From a bacterium (GTDB lineage: Bacteria; Fidelibacterota; Marinisomatia; Marinisomatales; TCS55): a DNA stretch of 64,000 nt. Where the stretch lies: NCBI GenBank assembly GCA_004321715.1, contig SGYN01000006.1, forward strand, positions 1 through 64,000, written 5' to 3'. The notes beneath the pieces were generated by a model, which was not told the DNA's origin, made no database searches, and worked only from the letters and a program-made list of their open reading frames with translations. This document shows positions 27,790-37,097 of the stretch, piece by piece. The translations under genes and the position numbers were made by a program. Position 1 is the first letter of the stretch. Each line of letters begins with the position of its first letter.

Positions 27790-28203
27790 TTACTGAATAT
27801 CATGCCAATGCCCATGCTCGGGAGACCACACTTTTCCTGGTGGCGCTTCCCCAGGTGGTTGCTGTTTTAAATTATTATTTTTAGGCAAAGAAGTTGGGGG
27901 AATATTTGTATTAATATCATGCCAATGTCCATGCTCAGGTGACCACACTTTTCCTGGTGGTGCTTCCCCAGCTGGTTGCTGATTGCTCGCATTTCCAACT
28001 GGTCCACTAGGTAATGGAGACAGATTTGAAGATGTTGATGTACTTGAATCAGATAAAATAAAAAATAAAAGGAAAAATATCGCACCAATCGTAGTAATTA
28101 TTATCCATTGTTGATTTAATCCTTTTTCTAATTTTCCGTGACAAAGTTTATATTTTTTTCCACTACCACAATCACAAGGTTCATTTCTTCTTATTTTTTT
28201 CAT
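27790..28203 (-). CDS. SEC-C motif membrane protein with duplicated [10 protein letters not shown] repeat
   Basis: A 137-residue protein. Residues 6-22 form a SEC-C zinc motif ([17 protein letters not shown]) as in the SecA tail. Residues 34-50 form one membrane helix. The C-terminal half carries two near-identical copies of a Pro/Gly/His-rich unit, [18 protein letters not shown], separated by about 20 residues and ending at the C-terminus. The unit is rich in His and Trp, so it could bind metal. This domain order (zinc knuckle, helix, His repeat) is not one I can name. Confidence 0.75.
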   Translation of the reverse strand: MKKIRRNEPCDCGSGKKYKLCHGKLEKGLNQQWIIITTIGAIFFLLFFILSDSSTSTSSNLSPLPSGPVGNASNQQPAGEAPPGKVWSPEHGHWHDINTNIPPTSLPKNNNLKQQPPGEAPPGKVWSPEHGHWHDIQ

Positions 28204-28258
28204 GTTTTGCCAATCTAACTTAAAATTATATATAAAGCATCTTTCATTTTATTGCTGA

Positions 28259-28606
28259 TTAAAAATGTCCATTAAATTGATCAGAAGGGTATTTTTTTTC
28301 ATTTTTTTTCATTTTATTAATTAAAGCCTCACTAATATCAATTTCATTCGTATTACAAAAAGCTAATACATATATAAAAATATCAGCAATTTCATCTAAT
28401 GCTTCTTCTCTTATTTCACCAGATTTCATAACATTCTTTGCTTGCTCGAGATTTAGCCATTGGAATAGCTCCATTAATTCTGATGCTTCAACCGATAGCG
28501 CCATAGCAAGATTCTTTGGACTATGAAATTTTTTCCAATCACGTTCATCAACAAACGAATCTACTATTTTCTTTAAATCTGTAATGGTTGTTTTATTATC
28601 TGCCAT
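28259..28606 (-). CDS. MazG-like nucleotide pyrophosphohydrolase
   Basis: A 115-residue all-alpha NTP pyrophosphatase of the MazG/RS21-C6 (dCTPase) group. The metal-binding EASELMELFQW (ExxE) and EEALDEIADIFIYVL (ExxxD) motifs are intact. Such enzymes clean the nucleotide pool of modified or excess dNTPs. It stands alone between unrelated small genes. Confidence 0.85.
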   Translation of the reverse strand: MADNKTTITDLKKIVDSFVDERDWKKFHSPKNLAMALSVEASELMELFQWLNLEQAKNVMKSGEIREEALDEIADIFIYVLAFCNTNEIDISEALINKMKKNEKKYPSDQFNGHF

Positions 28607-28636
28607 TTTTCAAACTTTCAAGTATAATGATTAAAA

Positions 28637-29317
28637 TTATATATGTTTTTTAATATTTATGGAACATGTTTTACGCCATTTTTTATAAAATTTTGCAAAC
28701 TTCCACCATCCCCAGAGTGTATCTTTTTGCATCGCCGCAAATATTTCTCTTTGATATTCAATGGATTGAGAAGGAGTCATGCGATATATTCTCCTTGGTG
28801 ATCCATGTAAACCTTTTAGTACAAGCCACTGTCGTTTAACATATATTAAGGAATGGCTAGAAGCATTTTTTCCAGATGGATTTAATAAATAGACATGCGT
28901 TAAATCTTCTACACCTGCTAATTTTCTTCTCCAATTAACTGATAGTACAGGAGTCTCAAGTGTAACTCGTGTCATTGGTGTAAATAAAACATCTAATATT
29001 CTCCATGATTCATTTTCACTAATTTTACCATCCTGGGAATGTCTTACCATGTTTTCAATATTTGCAATTTGTAATGGTACTACAAAATCAACTTTTTCCT
29101 TAACTATTCCTTCTTTAAAAACAAAAGCGTCTCCTGTATGATGGATTGGAAAACTCTCTCCAGTTTCATCAATAACTACACCTAAATGATTAAATATCCC
29201 ATTAAAGTAATTTACTAATTCTGGCGTCTGCAGGATGCTCTCCCATGTTTTAAGTGAAGAAGATCCTTGAGCAATTATGAATTGAAAAAATATTAAGAAT
29301 AAAAAAATTTTATACAT
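28637..29317 (-). CDS. Secreted protein of unknown function
   Basis: A 226-residue protein with a clear signal peptide (residues 1-16, cleavage after IIAQ). The mature part is mixed alpha/beta with several conserved-looking aromatic segments (ESWRILDVLFTPMTRV, WLVLKGLHGSPRRIYRM) and a basic C-terminus. I do not recognise a family. It lies 13 bases after the methyltransferase gene, so the two are likely co-transcribed. Confidence 0.65.
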   Translation of the reverse strand: MYKIFLFLIFFQFIIAQGSSSLKTWESILQTPELVNYFNGIFNHLGVVIDETGESFPIHHTGDAFVFKEGIVKEKVDFVVPLQIANIENMVRHSQDGKISENESWRILDVLFTPMTRVTLETPVLSVNWRRKLAGVEDLTHVYLLNPSGKNASSHSLIYVKRQWLVLKGLHGSPRRIYRMTPSQSIEYQREIFAAMQKDTLWGWWKFAKFYKKWRKTCSINIKKHI

Positions 29318-29330
29318 AAGTACAATATTA

Positions 29331-29939
29331 CTATAAGTTTGCTTTTATAACTAAAGTTCCTTCGAAATCATTACCCGAATTTATTTGAGATAATTGCACA
29401 TGACTAAAACCAGCTTGTCTAAAACATTCAAACCATTCTTTTTTACTTAACAAAGTCATCTTGGTATTTAATCGCTCAGGCCATGAATGAGAAATTAAAT
29501 TTTCTTTATAAAAATCTACACCAACTATTAATGTTCCTTCTTTCTTTAACCAATAATCATAAATATTTTTTAATAGTTTTGATGGATTTTCAAAATAATA
29601 TAAAACCTCCATACTATGTACAAAATCAACTTTTTCTTTTGGCTTCCATTGTATCAGGTCTGAACAAACATAATTACCTGAGGGATCTATTTTTTTCGCC
29701 TTATTTATCATGTTTTTAGAACCATCAACTCCAATTGAATACGAACATAAATCATGTAAATTTATCTTACGTATAACCCAACCATTACCACAACCAGCAT
29801 CAATAAAAGAAAATTCCTTATTCGATTTTCCAATAAGCATCTGAATCATAGAATTAACTGCTATCGAATGGTTTTTCTGCATTCCTTCATCTTTACCATT
29901 AAGGACCCAGCTATTAAAAACATCTATTGGACTAATCAT
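29331..29939 (-). CDS. Class I SAM-dependent methyltransferase
   Basis: A 202-residue methyltransferase. Motif I is FIDAGCGNGWVIRKI (about residue 42), followed by GVDGSKNMINKAKK and VDFVHSMEVLYYFENP, the usual order of the Rossmann-like class I fold. The substrate cannot be deduced. No signal peptide is present, so the enzyme is cytoplasmic. Confidence 0.82.
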   Translation of the reverse strand: MISPIDVFNSWVLNGKDEGMQKNHSIAVNSMIQMLIGKSNKEFSFIDAGCGNGWVIRKINLHDLCSYSIGVDGSKNMINKAKKIDPSGNYVCSDLIQWKPKEKVDFVHSMEVLYYFENPSKLLKNIYDYWLKKEGTLIVGVDFYKENLISHSWPERLNTKMTLLSKKEWFECFRQAGFSHVQLSQINSGNDFEGTLVIKANL

Positions 29940-29980
29940 TATAGTATTGTCTTATTGATATAGAAATTACATTTATTTAA

Positions 29981-30676
29981 CTATTTTAATAAAGATGAAG
30001 CTTTTTGGAATATTCTTTTAACAATTTTACTATATGTTAATTCACTTAAATGTAGTCCATCTGATGCTATTAACTCAGGTTCATCTAACCCCAATACTGA
30101 AATATCTGTTATATCTTCAAAATAAACGCCCTTTTGTTCGCATATGTTAGATGCAAATTCATTATATTGATTAATCTCAATTGAAACTAAATCTGTGTTC
30201 GAATAAAACTGCCCAAAAGGAGTAAAAGAATAATCTGGTATAGAAATTACAATTACTCTATTATAATCATTTTTAGCTAATGAAATTGCTTTATCCAATA
30301 AATAAGGAAATTCCTCCTGATACACCGTAAATGGAATATTCTGAAATTGATTGTTTACACCAATGAGTAAAGTAACAATATCAAAATTATTTGATGGATT
30401 TATTATAAATATTTGATCTATCAGATTAGTTGTAGTCCATCCAGTTTGAGCAATACTTAATAAGTTAATTTCTTGATCAAAGTAAGTATATAACGTATCG
30501 GATAATTGTACTGGAAAAGCACAGGATTCACACACACCTTCACCATATGTATAACTATCTCCCAAAGCTAAATATTTATATATATATGTTTGAGAAGACT
30601 CATTATCGTAACAAGCACAAAAAAATAAAACAAAAAAGTACAGTATTAATGATATAGCAGGCTTCATAATTGACAT
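29981..30676 (-). CDS. SGNH/GDSL hydrolase lipoprotein
   Basis: A lipase/esterase-like protein of the SGNH fold, probably lipid-anchored (lipobox FCAC near residue 20). Block I is ALGDSYTYGEG with the nucleophile Ser, block III is LLIGVNNQF, and block V is ASDGLHLSELTY with the catalytic Asp and His. The frame stays open 29 codons further upstream, but those codons fall inside tRNA-Pro, so I chose the ATG at 30676; ATG 30667 is equally possible. The natural substrate is unknown. Confidence 0.8.
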   Translation of the reverse strand: MSIMKPAISLILYFFVLFFCACYDNESSQTYIYKYLALGDSYTYGEGVCESCAFPVQLSDTLYTYFDQEINLLSIAQTGWTTTNLIDQIFIINPSNNFDIVTLLIGVNNQFQNIPFTVYQEEFPYLLDKAISLAKNDYNRVIVISIPDYSFTPFGQFYSNTDLVSIEINQYNEFASNICEQKGVYFEDITDISVLGLDEPELIASDGLHLSELTYSKIVKRIFQKASSLLK

Positions 30677-30693
30677 ATTACAAAGTTCTATTT

Positions 30694-30769
<76 letters not shown>

Positions 30770-30773
30770 AATT

Positions 30774-31151
30774 TTACTTACGTAATAATTCCAGCAGCGT
30801 TTCTAATTCTTGTTTAATTTTTACTAGTGTTTCTTTTTTTGCTGGTACAACTTTAACAGGTTTTTCTTCATCGATTTTTTTTTCAGTCTTATCATCCTCT
30901 CCCATCGAAACAATTTGTGTTCGAGCACCCTCAATGGTAAACTTTTTATTATATAATAAATCCTTAATAAATAAAATCAAATCAACATCACTTTGTCGAT
31001 ATGTTCGATTACCAGCTCGATTTTTAGGAGGTTTTAGCTGTTTAAACTCTGTTTCCCAATATCGCAAAACATAAGCTTTAAGTTCGGTCATCTTACTTAC
31101 TTCACCTATTGAGTAATATAATTTTTTGATTTGTTTTGGGTCTGAGGTCAT
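30774..31151 (-). CDS. MerR-family transcriptional regulator
   Basis: A 125-residue regulator. The winged helix-turn-helix spans about residues 11-75 (YYSIGEVSKMTELKAYVLRYW, then NRAGNRTYRQSDVDLIL). A short charged coiled-coil tail follows, with no metal-binding Cys cluster and no large effector domain, like the CarA/HspR-type or minimal MerR proteins. The upstream 90 bases hold a 15-bp palindrome and two ACTTTAAGT sites about 30 bp apart, which suggests autoregulation. The stop lies four bases from tRNA-Pro. Confidence 0.88.
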   Translation of the reverse strand: MTSDPKQIKKLYYSIGEVSKMTELKAYVLRYWETEFKQLKPPKNRAGNRTYRQSDVDLILFIKDLLYNKKFTIEGARTQIVSMGEDDKTEKKIDEEKPVKVVPAKKETLVKIKQELETLLELLRK

Positions 31152-31162
31152 ATCCTTATATT

Positions 31163-31177
31163 TAAAGTGTTACTTTA
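31163..31177. promoter_or_regulatory. Palindrome TAAAGTGTTACTTTA upstream of merR-like gene
   Basis: An inverted repeat with one mismatch pair, 11 bases upstream of the MerR-type start. It matches the palindromes at 24053 and 53504. It is the best candidate operator for the regulator encoded next to it. Confidence 0.5.
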
Positions 31178-31193
31178 TATTAATGCATATATT

Positions 31194-31232
31194 ACTTTAA
31201 GTCAAAGGAAATTTGATATTATCACTTTAAGT
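31194..31232. promoter_or_regulatory. Two ACTTTAAGT sites upstream of merR-like gene
   Basis: ACTTTAAGT occurs at 31194-31202 and again at 31224-31232, thirty bases apart. Each is itself a nine-base palindrome around a central T, and the pair is in register with the 15-bp palindrome at 31163. Probable repeated regulator sites; no binding data. Confidence 0.4.
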
Positions 31233-31240
31233 AATAACCT

Positions 31241-32671
31241 TCAATAAGGTGATTGAATGAAACGATTATGGAAACGTATCCAGTCTGGTAGGAATCTTGT
31301 TATTGATTTAACAGATGGTAAGAAAGCAATCCGAAGATGATTTGTTCCAGGTTGCTGTCCAAATCCGCCCCCATTAACTGTACAAATTCCAGTTTCTTCT
31401 AATAATTTCATACAATAATCAAAATCAGTTATACCTTTTGGTAACGAATCAATTCTTGGGAAAAGATACATTGCTCCCGTATTACCAAAACATTCTACAC
31501 CTTGCATTTGTTTAAAGCTTTCCTTTATTAATGCTGCTTTTGTTTCTAATTCACTTAATATGGCATTTTTTTCTTGTGTATAGGTTTCGTATAGGTTCGA
31601 ACCTTTTTTTGGTGGTTTAACCATCATATATAAGATAGCTTGCCCAGCTGTATTTGAACATAGACTTACTGATGCTTGTTTAATTAATAATTCTGATAAA
31701 TTAATATTTGAATCTTTCATAGTAGGCATATTGCGAATTTCCATATACCCTCCTCTATGACCACACTCACCACTGAATCCTTTTGAAATACTGTGTAGGC
31801 TAAATAAAGGAATATCTCGTGATCCTACTATACTAGCCATTGATATAAATGACCCGCCATATAGATTTTCTTGATATACTTCATCAGCAATAATTGATAA
31901 ATTATATTCTTCTGCAAAATTAACTATGCCCTCTATACTATTCTTATTTAGAATTGCCCCTGTAGGATTACCGGGATTAATAATAACAATACATTTAACA
32001 TTTACTCCATTTATTGAAGCATTTTGATATGCATCTTTAAGAATATCTGGAGTTAATGCCCAATCTTCTTCCTCATTGGGATAATACCCCACTTCTACAC
32101 CTCCACATCTTTTAACTGTAGCTGAGTATAATGGATATTGAGGTATAGGTATCATTATTCCATCATTTGGTCCCGTGATAAGCAATTCTAATATTCGCCT
32201 TGCTGCATCACTAGCTCCATCAGTAAGAAATATTGAATCAGGATCAGAAACAATATCAATCTTATCTCTCATGTTAATAAAATTCGATACTGCTTCTCTA
32301 ATAAACTTAGGACCTTGACTTTCCGTATATGCACCCATCCCAGTAAGACTTTTTTGAATAAATTCTTCACTATAATCAAGAATATCTGTTGGAATAATTG
32401 AAATGCCATTTTCTTCCAATAAATGAGATTTTTTTTTGGCAAATTTAACGAGATTCCGCTCACGTGGAATATTATCAGAGGATTCTAATAACGCAAGAAC
32501 TTGACGATAAAAAGATATCGGCTTTTGTTTAAGAGCCTGAGGATTACCAATATTGCAAGCATATATTGTACGTCCTGCTCTTTGCATTTCCATTGCTCTA
32601 CGTGGAATTGGTCCACGAACGGCATACTCCATATCAATCAAATTTTGATTGACTGGAATATTATTAGGCAT
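31241..32671 (-). CDS. Alanine aminotransferase-like PLP enzyme
   Basis: A 476-residue class I/II aminotransferase. The opening (VRGPIPRRAMEMQ, YACNIGNPQAL) and length resemble the alanine aminotransferases of plants and animals more than short bacterial AlaA, though this is a judgement by eye. PLP-site motifs are FLTDGASDAARR, VIINPGNPTGA, IIADEVYQENLY and the Schiff-base Lys in SLHSISKGFSGECGHRGGY. It would interconvert pyruvate/glutamate and alanine/2-oxoglutarate. It ends 90 bases before the MerR gene and starts 14 bases after pnp. Confidence 0.85.
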   Translation of the reverse strand: MPNNIPVNQNLIDMEYAVRGPIPRRAMEMQRAGRTIYACNIGNPQALKQKPISFYRQVLALLESSDNIPRERNLVKFAKKKSHLLEENGISIIPTDILDYSEEFIQKSLTGMGAYTESQGPKFIREAVSNFINMRDKIDIVSDPDSIFLTDGASDAARRILELLITGPNDGIMIPIPQYPLYSATVKRCGGVEVGYYPNEEEDWALTPDILKDAYQNASINGVNVKCIVIINPGNPTGAILNKNSIEGIVNFAEEYNLSIIADEVYQENLYGGSFISMASIVGSRDIPLFSLHSISKGFSGECGHRGGYMEIRNMPTMKDSNINLSELLIKQASVSLCSNTAGQAILYMMVKPPKKGSNLYETYTQEKNAILSELETKAALIKESFKQMQGVECFGNTGAMYLFPRIDSLPKGITDFDYCMKLLEETGICTVNGGGFGQQPGTNHLRIAFLPSVKSITRFLPDWIRFHNRFIQSPY

Positions 32672-32685
32672 ATTAAGACCCTATT

Positions 32686-34878
32686 TTAAAAGCGTTTTTT
32701 CCGATTGGAAGATCTATTATCACGACGTCCTCCACCACCAAAGCGTCCACCACGACCACCACGTCCACCATCACGGTTGCGCGGTGGTGGCTCAACATAT
32801 CCTTCAGGTTTCTCCATTAAAGCTTTGCGACTTAAATCTAACCTACCTTGATCATCAACTTTAATAAGCTTTACCCGCATTTTATCACCAGATTTACATA
32901 CATCTTCTACTTTATCAGTCCTTTTCCAGTCCATTTCAGAAATATGCACTAAACCTTCTTTTCCAGGAACAATTTCAACAAACGCACCAAATGTCATCAA
33001 TCTGGTAACAACACCATCAAATTCCATACCAACTTCAGGATCAAGCGTAACTGCTTTCACTATCTCTGCTGCTTCATCTAAACGAACCTTATCCACGCCA
33101 GAAATTGTAACTAAACCATCATCATCCACATTGACATCACATTCAGTATCAGCAATAATCTTTTTGATTGTCTTACCACCTGGCCCAATAAGACCACCTA
33201 TTTTTTCCGGATTTATGCTAAATGAAACAATCTTTGGTGCGTAATCAGAGATTTCACTTGGCTCACTTAACGCTTGATTCATTTTATCAAGTATATGTAA
33301 TCTACCAACCCTTGCCTGCTCAAGAGCTTCTTCCAACAACTCAAACGAAATACCTTCAATTTTAAGATCAAGCTGAATTGCTGAAATCCCATCTTTTGTA
33401 CCTGCAACTTTAAAATCCATATCACCTAAATGATCTTCTGCACCAAGAATATCGCTTAAAACTGCATGACGATCACCATCAAGAATTAACCCCATTGCTA
33501 TTCCTGCAACATGCTCCTTTAGAGGACATCCTGAATCCATAAGAGCAATAGACCCACCACACACACTTGCCATTGATGACGATCCATTTGATTCCATAAT
33601 TTCAGATACAATTCGTATTGTATAAGGAAAATCATCATAAGCAGGCATAACTGGCTTTAAAGATCTCTCTGCTAGATTTCCGTGACCTACCTCACGCCTA
33701 CTAGTGAATCCAACTCGACCTACTTCACCAACACAATATGGGGGAAAATTATAATGTAGATAATAATTCTTTTTATAATCCTCATCCATACTATCAATTA
33801 TCTGCTCATCCCTCTTACTACCTAAAGTTGTTACAACAAGTGCCTGTGTTTCGCCCCTAGTAAATAAAACAGAACCATGTGTCCTAGGTAAAAAAGATGG
33901 ATCTATTGTAATGTCTCTTATATCTGTTGTGCTTCTACCATCACTTCTTACACCAGTATCCAAAACCTTATTCCGAAAAGCTGTTTTAAATTTATCATCG
34001 ATAATTTTTTTAACTTCTTTTTCATTTTCAGGGAATTTCTCTTCTAAAGATTCTAGAGTATCTTGATGTAATTGAGAGGTAGCAGATTCTCTTTCAGATT
34101 TATCTGCAAGCTGAATAATATCATCAATTTTATTACTAATTGATTTATCTATAGCTGCAGTAAGATCATCATTAGCTGCATCATCTGGAATATCTCTTTT
34201 CTGAGGGTTTACTTCTTTTACAACATCTTCTTGCAAGGCTATAATTTTCTTTATATCCTCATGAGCAAATTTTAGCGCATTCACAAATACATCTTCTGCA
34301 ATTAAATCTGCTTCTCCTTCGACCATTACAATAGTATCCTTATTACCAGATACTACTAATTCCATTGAAGATTCCTCCATCTGTAATTTCGTAGGATTCA
34401 CAACAAAATCTTCATCAACTTTTGCCAATCGAACAGTGGCTATTGGACCCTTCCATGGTATATTTGATACCATCAATGCAGCAGATGCTGCTACTCCAGC
34501 AAGAACATCTGAAGGGTTTTCTCCATCAGTAGTTAAAACAGTTATAATTACTTGAGTTTCGTACTTGAAAGACTTTGGAAATAAAGGCCGTATTGGTCTG
34601 TCAGTTAAGCGGGAAGTAAGAATCTCTCTTTCAGAAGGTCTAGCTTCACGCTTAAAAAATCCTCCTGGTATTTTTCCTCCAGCATAATGTCTTTCCCTAT
34701 ACTCAACTTGTAACGGGAAAAAATCAATATTTTCACGCATTTCTTTAGCAGCGTTTACTGCCGCGATTATTGTGGTTTCTCCATAGGAAACCATTACAGA
34801 TCCCGCAGCTTGTTTTGCTACTTGTCCTGTACTTATTTTTAATGTTTTTCCATTAATTTCTATTTCTTTATTTATCAT
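32686..34878 (-). CDS. pnp: Polyribonucleotide nucleotidyltransferase
   Basis: PNPase degrades RNA 3' to 5' by phosphorolysis, as a trimer and often in the degradosome. The 730 residues contain two RNase PH domains (GRSTTDIRDITIDPSFLPRTHGSVLFTRGET in the second, cut across residues 320-350), a KH domain (SINPEKIGGLIGPGGKTIK) and an S1 domain (GVVTRLMTFGAFVEIVPGKEGLVH). The last 30 residues form an RG/RGG-rich tail, which is not part of the core and may add RNA contacts. It starts 12 bases after rpsO. Confidence 0.97.
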   Translation of the reverse strand: MINKEIEINGKTLKISTGQVAKQAAGSVMVSYGETTIIAAVNAAKEMRENIDFFPLQVEYRERHYAGGKIPGGFFKREARPSEREILTSRLTDRPIRPLFPKSFKYETQVIITVLTTDGENPSDVLAGVAASAALMVSNIPWKGPIATVRLAKVDEDFVVNPTKLQMEESSMELVVSGNKDTIVMVEGEADLIAEDVFVNALKFAHEDIKKIIALQEDVVKEVNPQKRDIPDDAANDDLTAAIDKSISNKIDDIIQLADKSERESATSQLHQDTLESLEEKFPENEKEVKKIIDDKFKTAFRNKVLDTGVRSDGRSTTDIRDITIDPSFLPRTHGSVLFTRGETQALVVTTLGSKRDEQIIDSMDEDYKKNYYLHYNFPPYCVGEVGRVGFTSRREVGHGNLAERSLKPVMPAYDDFPYTIRIVSEIMESNGSSSMASVCGGSIALMDSGCPLKEHVAGIAMGLILDGDRHAVLSDILGAEDHLGDMDFKVAGTKDGISAIQLDLKIEGISFELLEEALEQARVGRLHILDKMNQALSEPSEISDYAPKIVSFSINPEKIGGLIGPGGKTIKKIIADTECDVNVDDDGLVTISGVDKVRLDEAAEIVKAVTLDPEVGMEFDGVVTRLMTFGAFVEIVPGKEGLVHISEMDWKRTDKVEDVCKSGDKMRVKLIKVDDQGRLDLSRKALMEKPEGYVEPPPRNRDGGRGGRGGRFGGGGRRDNRSSNRKKRF

Positions 34879-34890
34879 ATTATTTACTTA

Positions 34891-35160
34891 TTATCCTCTT
34901 ATATTCAATTCATTTACCACTTTCTCATATTTTTCCAGATCTTTTCTACGTAAATATTTCATCAGTCTTTTTCGTTGGCCAACAAGCATTACTAAACCTC
35001 GACGAGAATGGTTATCTTTTTTATTATTGTTAACATGTTCAGTCAATTGTCTGATTCTACTTGTTAATAAAGCAATCTGAACAGTAGATGAACCAGTATC
35101 CGTATTATTTTCTCCAAATTTAGATACAATATTTTCTTTTTCTTCTTTATTTAAAGGCAT
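34891..35160 (-). CDS. rpsO: Ribosomal protein uS15
   Basis: The 89-residue small-subunit protein S15, binding the central domain of 16S rRNA. Conserved TGSSTVQIALLTSRIRQLTEH and SRRGLVMLVGQRKRLMKYL segments are present. The start has an AAGGAG site. It sits between ribF and pnp, the common order; only eight bases separate it from ribF, so there is no room for a long leader structure of its own. Confidence 0.97.
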   Translation of the reverse strand: MPLNKEEKENIVSKFGENNTDTGSSTVQIALLTSRIRQLTEHVNNNKKDNHSRRGLVMLVGQRKRLMKYLRRKDLEKYEKVVNELNIRG

Positions 35161-35168
35161 ATTACTCC

Positions 35169-36104
35169 TTATTCATATTTCTTTTTCAATTCCATACAAT
35201 ATTTCCTGTCCTGATGTAATTGCTGTACCAGTTGATCCGAATCATCAAATTTCTTTTCATCACGGATTCTTTCCAGGAATTCTATATATATCTCACGATT
35301 ATAAATATCGTCCAAGCTAGATGTAAAAAAATTAATTTCCATAACCAACTCTTTCTCATTAAAGGTTGGACGTGTTCCGAAGTTACACATTCCTACAATA
35401 AAATCATCATTAACTCTTCCTCTTGCCAAATATACACCAGTTTTAGGCATTAATTGATTTTTTTCAGTTGCAACAATATTAGCTGTTGGGAATTCTAATT
35501 CTTTTCCTCTACCAGATCCATGAACGACTTTTGCATAAAATCCATAAACCCAACCTAATTCAAAAGAGGCTCTTCTTACGAACCCTTTTGATATTAAATC
35601 ACGTATGTGAGTACTAGACAATACAACTTTGTCATCTGCAACAGCATCTATTATATCAATATTAATATTTCGACGTATTGCATATTGCTTCAAAAATTCT
35701 GGTGAACCCTCTCTATTGTGTCCAAAATGATGATCATATCCTATTACAATGCCCGATGGTGAAAAATATTTCATAATAATATCATCCATAAAATTTTCAG
35801 CAGTTCTATTAGAAAATTCTTTAGTAAAGGGTATAATAAGAAGCAAATCTATACCTAGTTTTCTTAATAAGTATTTCTTTTGCTTTATAGACATAATCAA
35901 AGACAGTTTATTTTCCTTATCAAGAACATGCCTTGGATGCGGATCGAAAGTAATTAATGCTGATTTTCTTCCTTTTGCAATAGCGGTAGTTTTGAGAGTT
36001 TTTATAATATCTTGATGGCCTCTATGAAGACCATCAAAAGAACCAATTGTTAATACACAGCCTTCACAATCTTTGACCTGGTCAATTTGATTATATATTT
36101 TCAT
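35169..36104 (-). CDS. ribF: Bifunctional riboflavin kinase/FAD synthetase
   Basis: A 311-residue enzyme making FMN from riboflavin and FAD from FMN. The N-terminal nucleotidyltransferase has GSFDGLHRGHQDIIK and later SSTHIRDLI. The C-terminal kinase domain has the signature GRGKELEFPTANI and a glutamate-containing MEINFFTSSLDDIYNREIYIEF. It overlaps the truB stop by four bases (ATGA). Confidence 0.96.
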   Translation of the reverse strand: MKIYNQIDQVKDCEGCVLTIGSFDGLHRGHQDIIKTLKTTAIAKGRKSALITFDPHPRHVLDKENKLSLIMSIKQKKYLLRKLGIDLLLIIPFTKEFSNRTAENFMDDIIMKYFSPSGIVIGYDHHFGHNREGSPEFLKQYAIRRNINIDIIDAVADDKVVLSSTHIRDLISKGFVRRASFELGWVYGFYAKVVHGSGRGKELEFPTANIVATEKNQLMPKTGVYLARGRVNDDFIVGMCNFGTRPTFNEKELVMEINFFTSSLDDIYNREIYIEFLERIRDEKKFDDSDQLVQQLHQDRKYCMELKKKYE

Positions 36105-36736
36105 GATATGGTAATTTCATTAATTAATTTTGATTCTTTTATATTATACGGCCCAACGCTTATTCGTTTCAATGCAGATAAAAAACCTACTGTTCCTAGT
36201 TTTTTTGCAATATCATATCCTAGAACTCTTACATATGTACCTTTTGAACAAGTGACTTCAAATGTAATTATCGATGATTTCAATTTAATTAATTTAATAT
36301 CACTAATATTAATTTCTACTGGATCTCGTTTAATAATCTTATTCTGGCGTGCAAGCTTATATAAACGCACTCCATTAACCTTTTTTGCTGAGTACATAGG
36401 GGGAGTTTGTTTAGTAACACCTTCAAATAATGATAGAATATTTTCAATAACTTTTTTAGATAATTCTGGCACCGGTTCTCTTAAAACAGTACTTCCATCA
36501 CAATCATATGTATCAGTTTCAATTCCTAAGGTTAAGTCAGCTATGTAAGTTTTATTTGATAATGAAATATCAGATAGTTTTTTTGTATCCGGCCCGGTTC
36601 CTAATATCAATACACCTGTTGCAAAGGGATCAAGAGTACCAGCATGACCAACCTTTTTTTCATTAATAATACCACGAACTTTTTTTACAACATCGAAAGA
36701 TGTCCAACCTGCGGGTTTATTAATATTTATAATCAT
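36101..36736 (-). CDS. truB: tRNA pseudouridine-55 synthase
   Basis: TruB converts U55 to pseudouridine in the T-loop of tRNAs. The 211-residue protein has the family opening NKPAGWTSFDVVKKVRG and the catalytic Asp in KVGHAGTLDPFATGVL. It is a short version that lacks the C-terminal PUA domain of longer homologues. It overlaps rbfA and ribF by four bases each. Confidence 0.95.
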   Translation of the reverse strand: MIININKPAGWTSFDVVKKVRGIINEKKVGHAGTLDPFATGVLILGTGPDTKKLSDISLSNKTYIADLTLGIETDTYDCDGSTVLREPVPELSKKVIENILSLFEGVTKQTPPMYSAKKVNGVRLYKLARQNKIIKRDPVEINISDIKLIKLKSSIITFEVTCSKGTYVRVLGYDIAKKLGTVGFLSALKRISVGPYNIKESKLINEITIS

Positions 36737-37095
36737 TTATCTTTTGAATCAATCTCCTTAAATAACTTATCTATTTTTTTTGTGAATTTATGAGAATCAT
36801 CAATATAGAATTTTAATTCAGGAGTATATTTTGTATTTAATTGTAAACCAAGATACTTTCGAAATGCTTTTCGCAACTTATTCATTTCATGTTCAATTAA
36901 TTCAATCTTTATTTTTGGATTAAGGATACTATAAAACACTTTTGCATTACGCAAATCTTTAGATACATCTACAGATGTAAAGGTGATAAATCCAATATGG
37001 TTTAAACTGATATGTTTAAGAACTATGTCACCAAGGATTGACTTTATTTGCTGACCAACTCTATCAGTCCGCTTGAACGGGAGTTGTTGTTGCAT
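36733..37095 (-). CDS. rbfA: Ribosome-binding factor A
   Basis: A 120-residue 30S maturation factor acting on the 5' region of 16S rRNA. It has the KH-like pattern with RTDRVGQQIKSILGDIV at the N-terminus and FITFTSVDVSKDLRNAKVFYS in the middle. It follows infB by two bases, as in many genomes. Confidence 0.93.
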   Translation of the reverse strand: MQQQLPFKRTDRVGQQIKSILGDIVLKHISLNHIGFITFTSVDVSKDLRNAKVFYSILNPKIKIELIEHEMNKLRKAFRKYLGLQLNTKYTPELKFYIDDSHKFTKKIDKLFKEIDSKDK

Positions 37096-37097
37096 AA

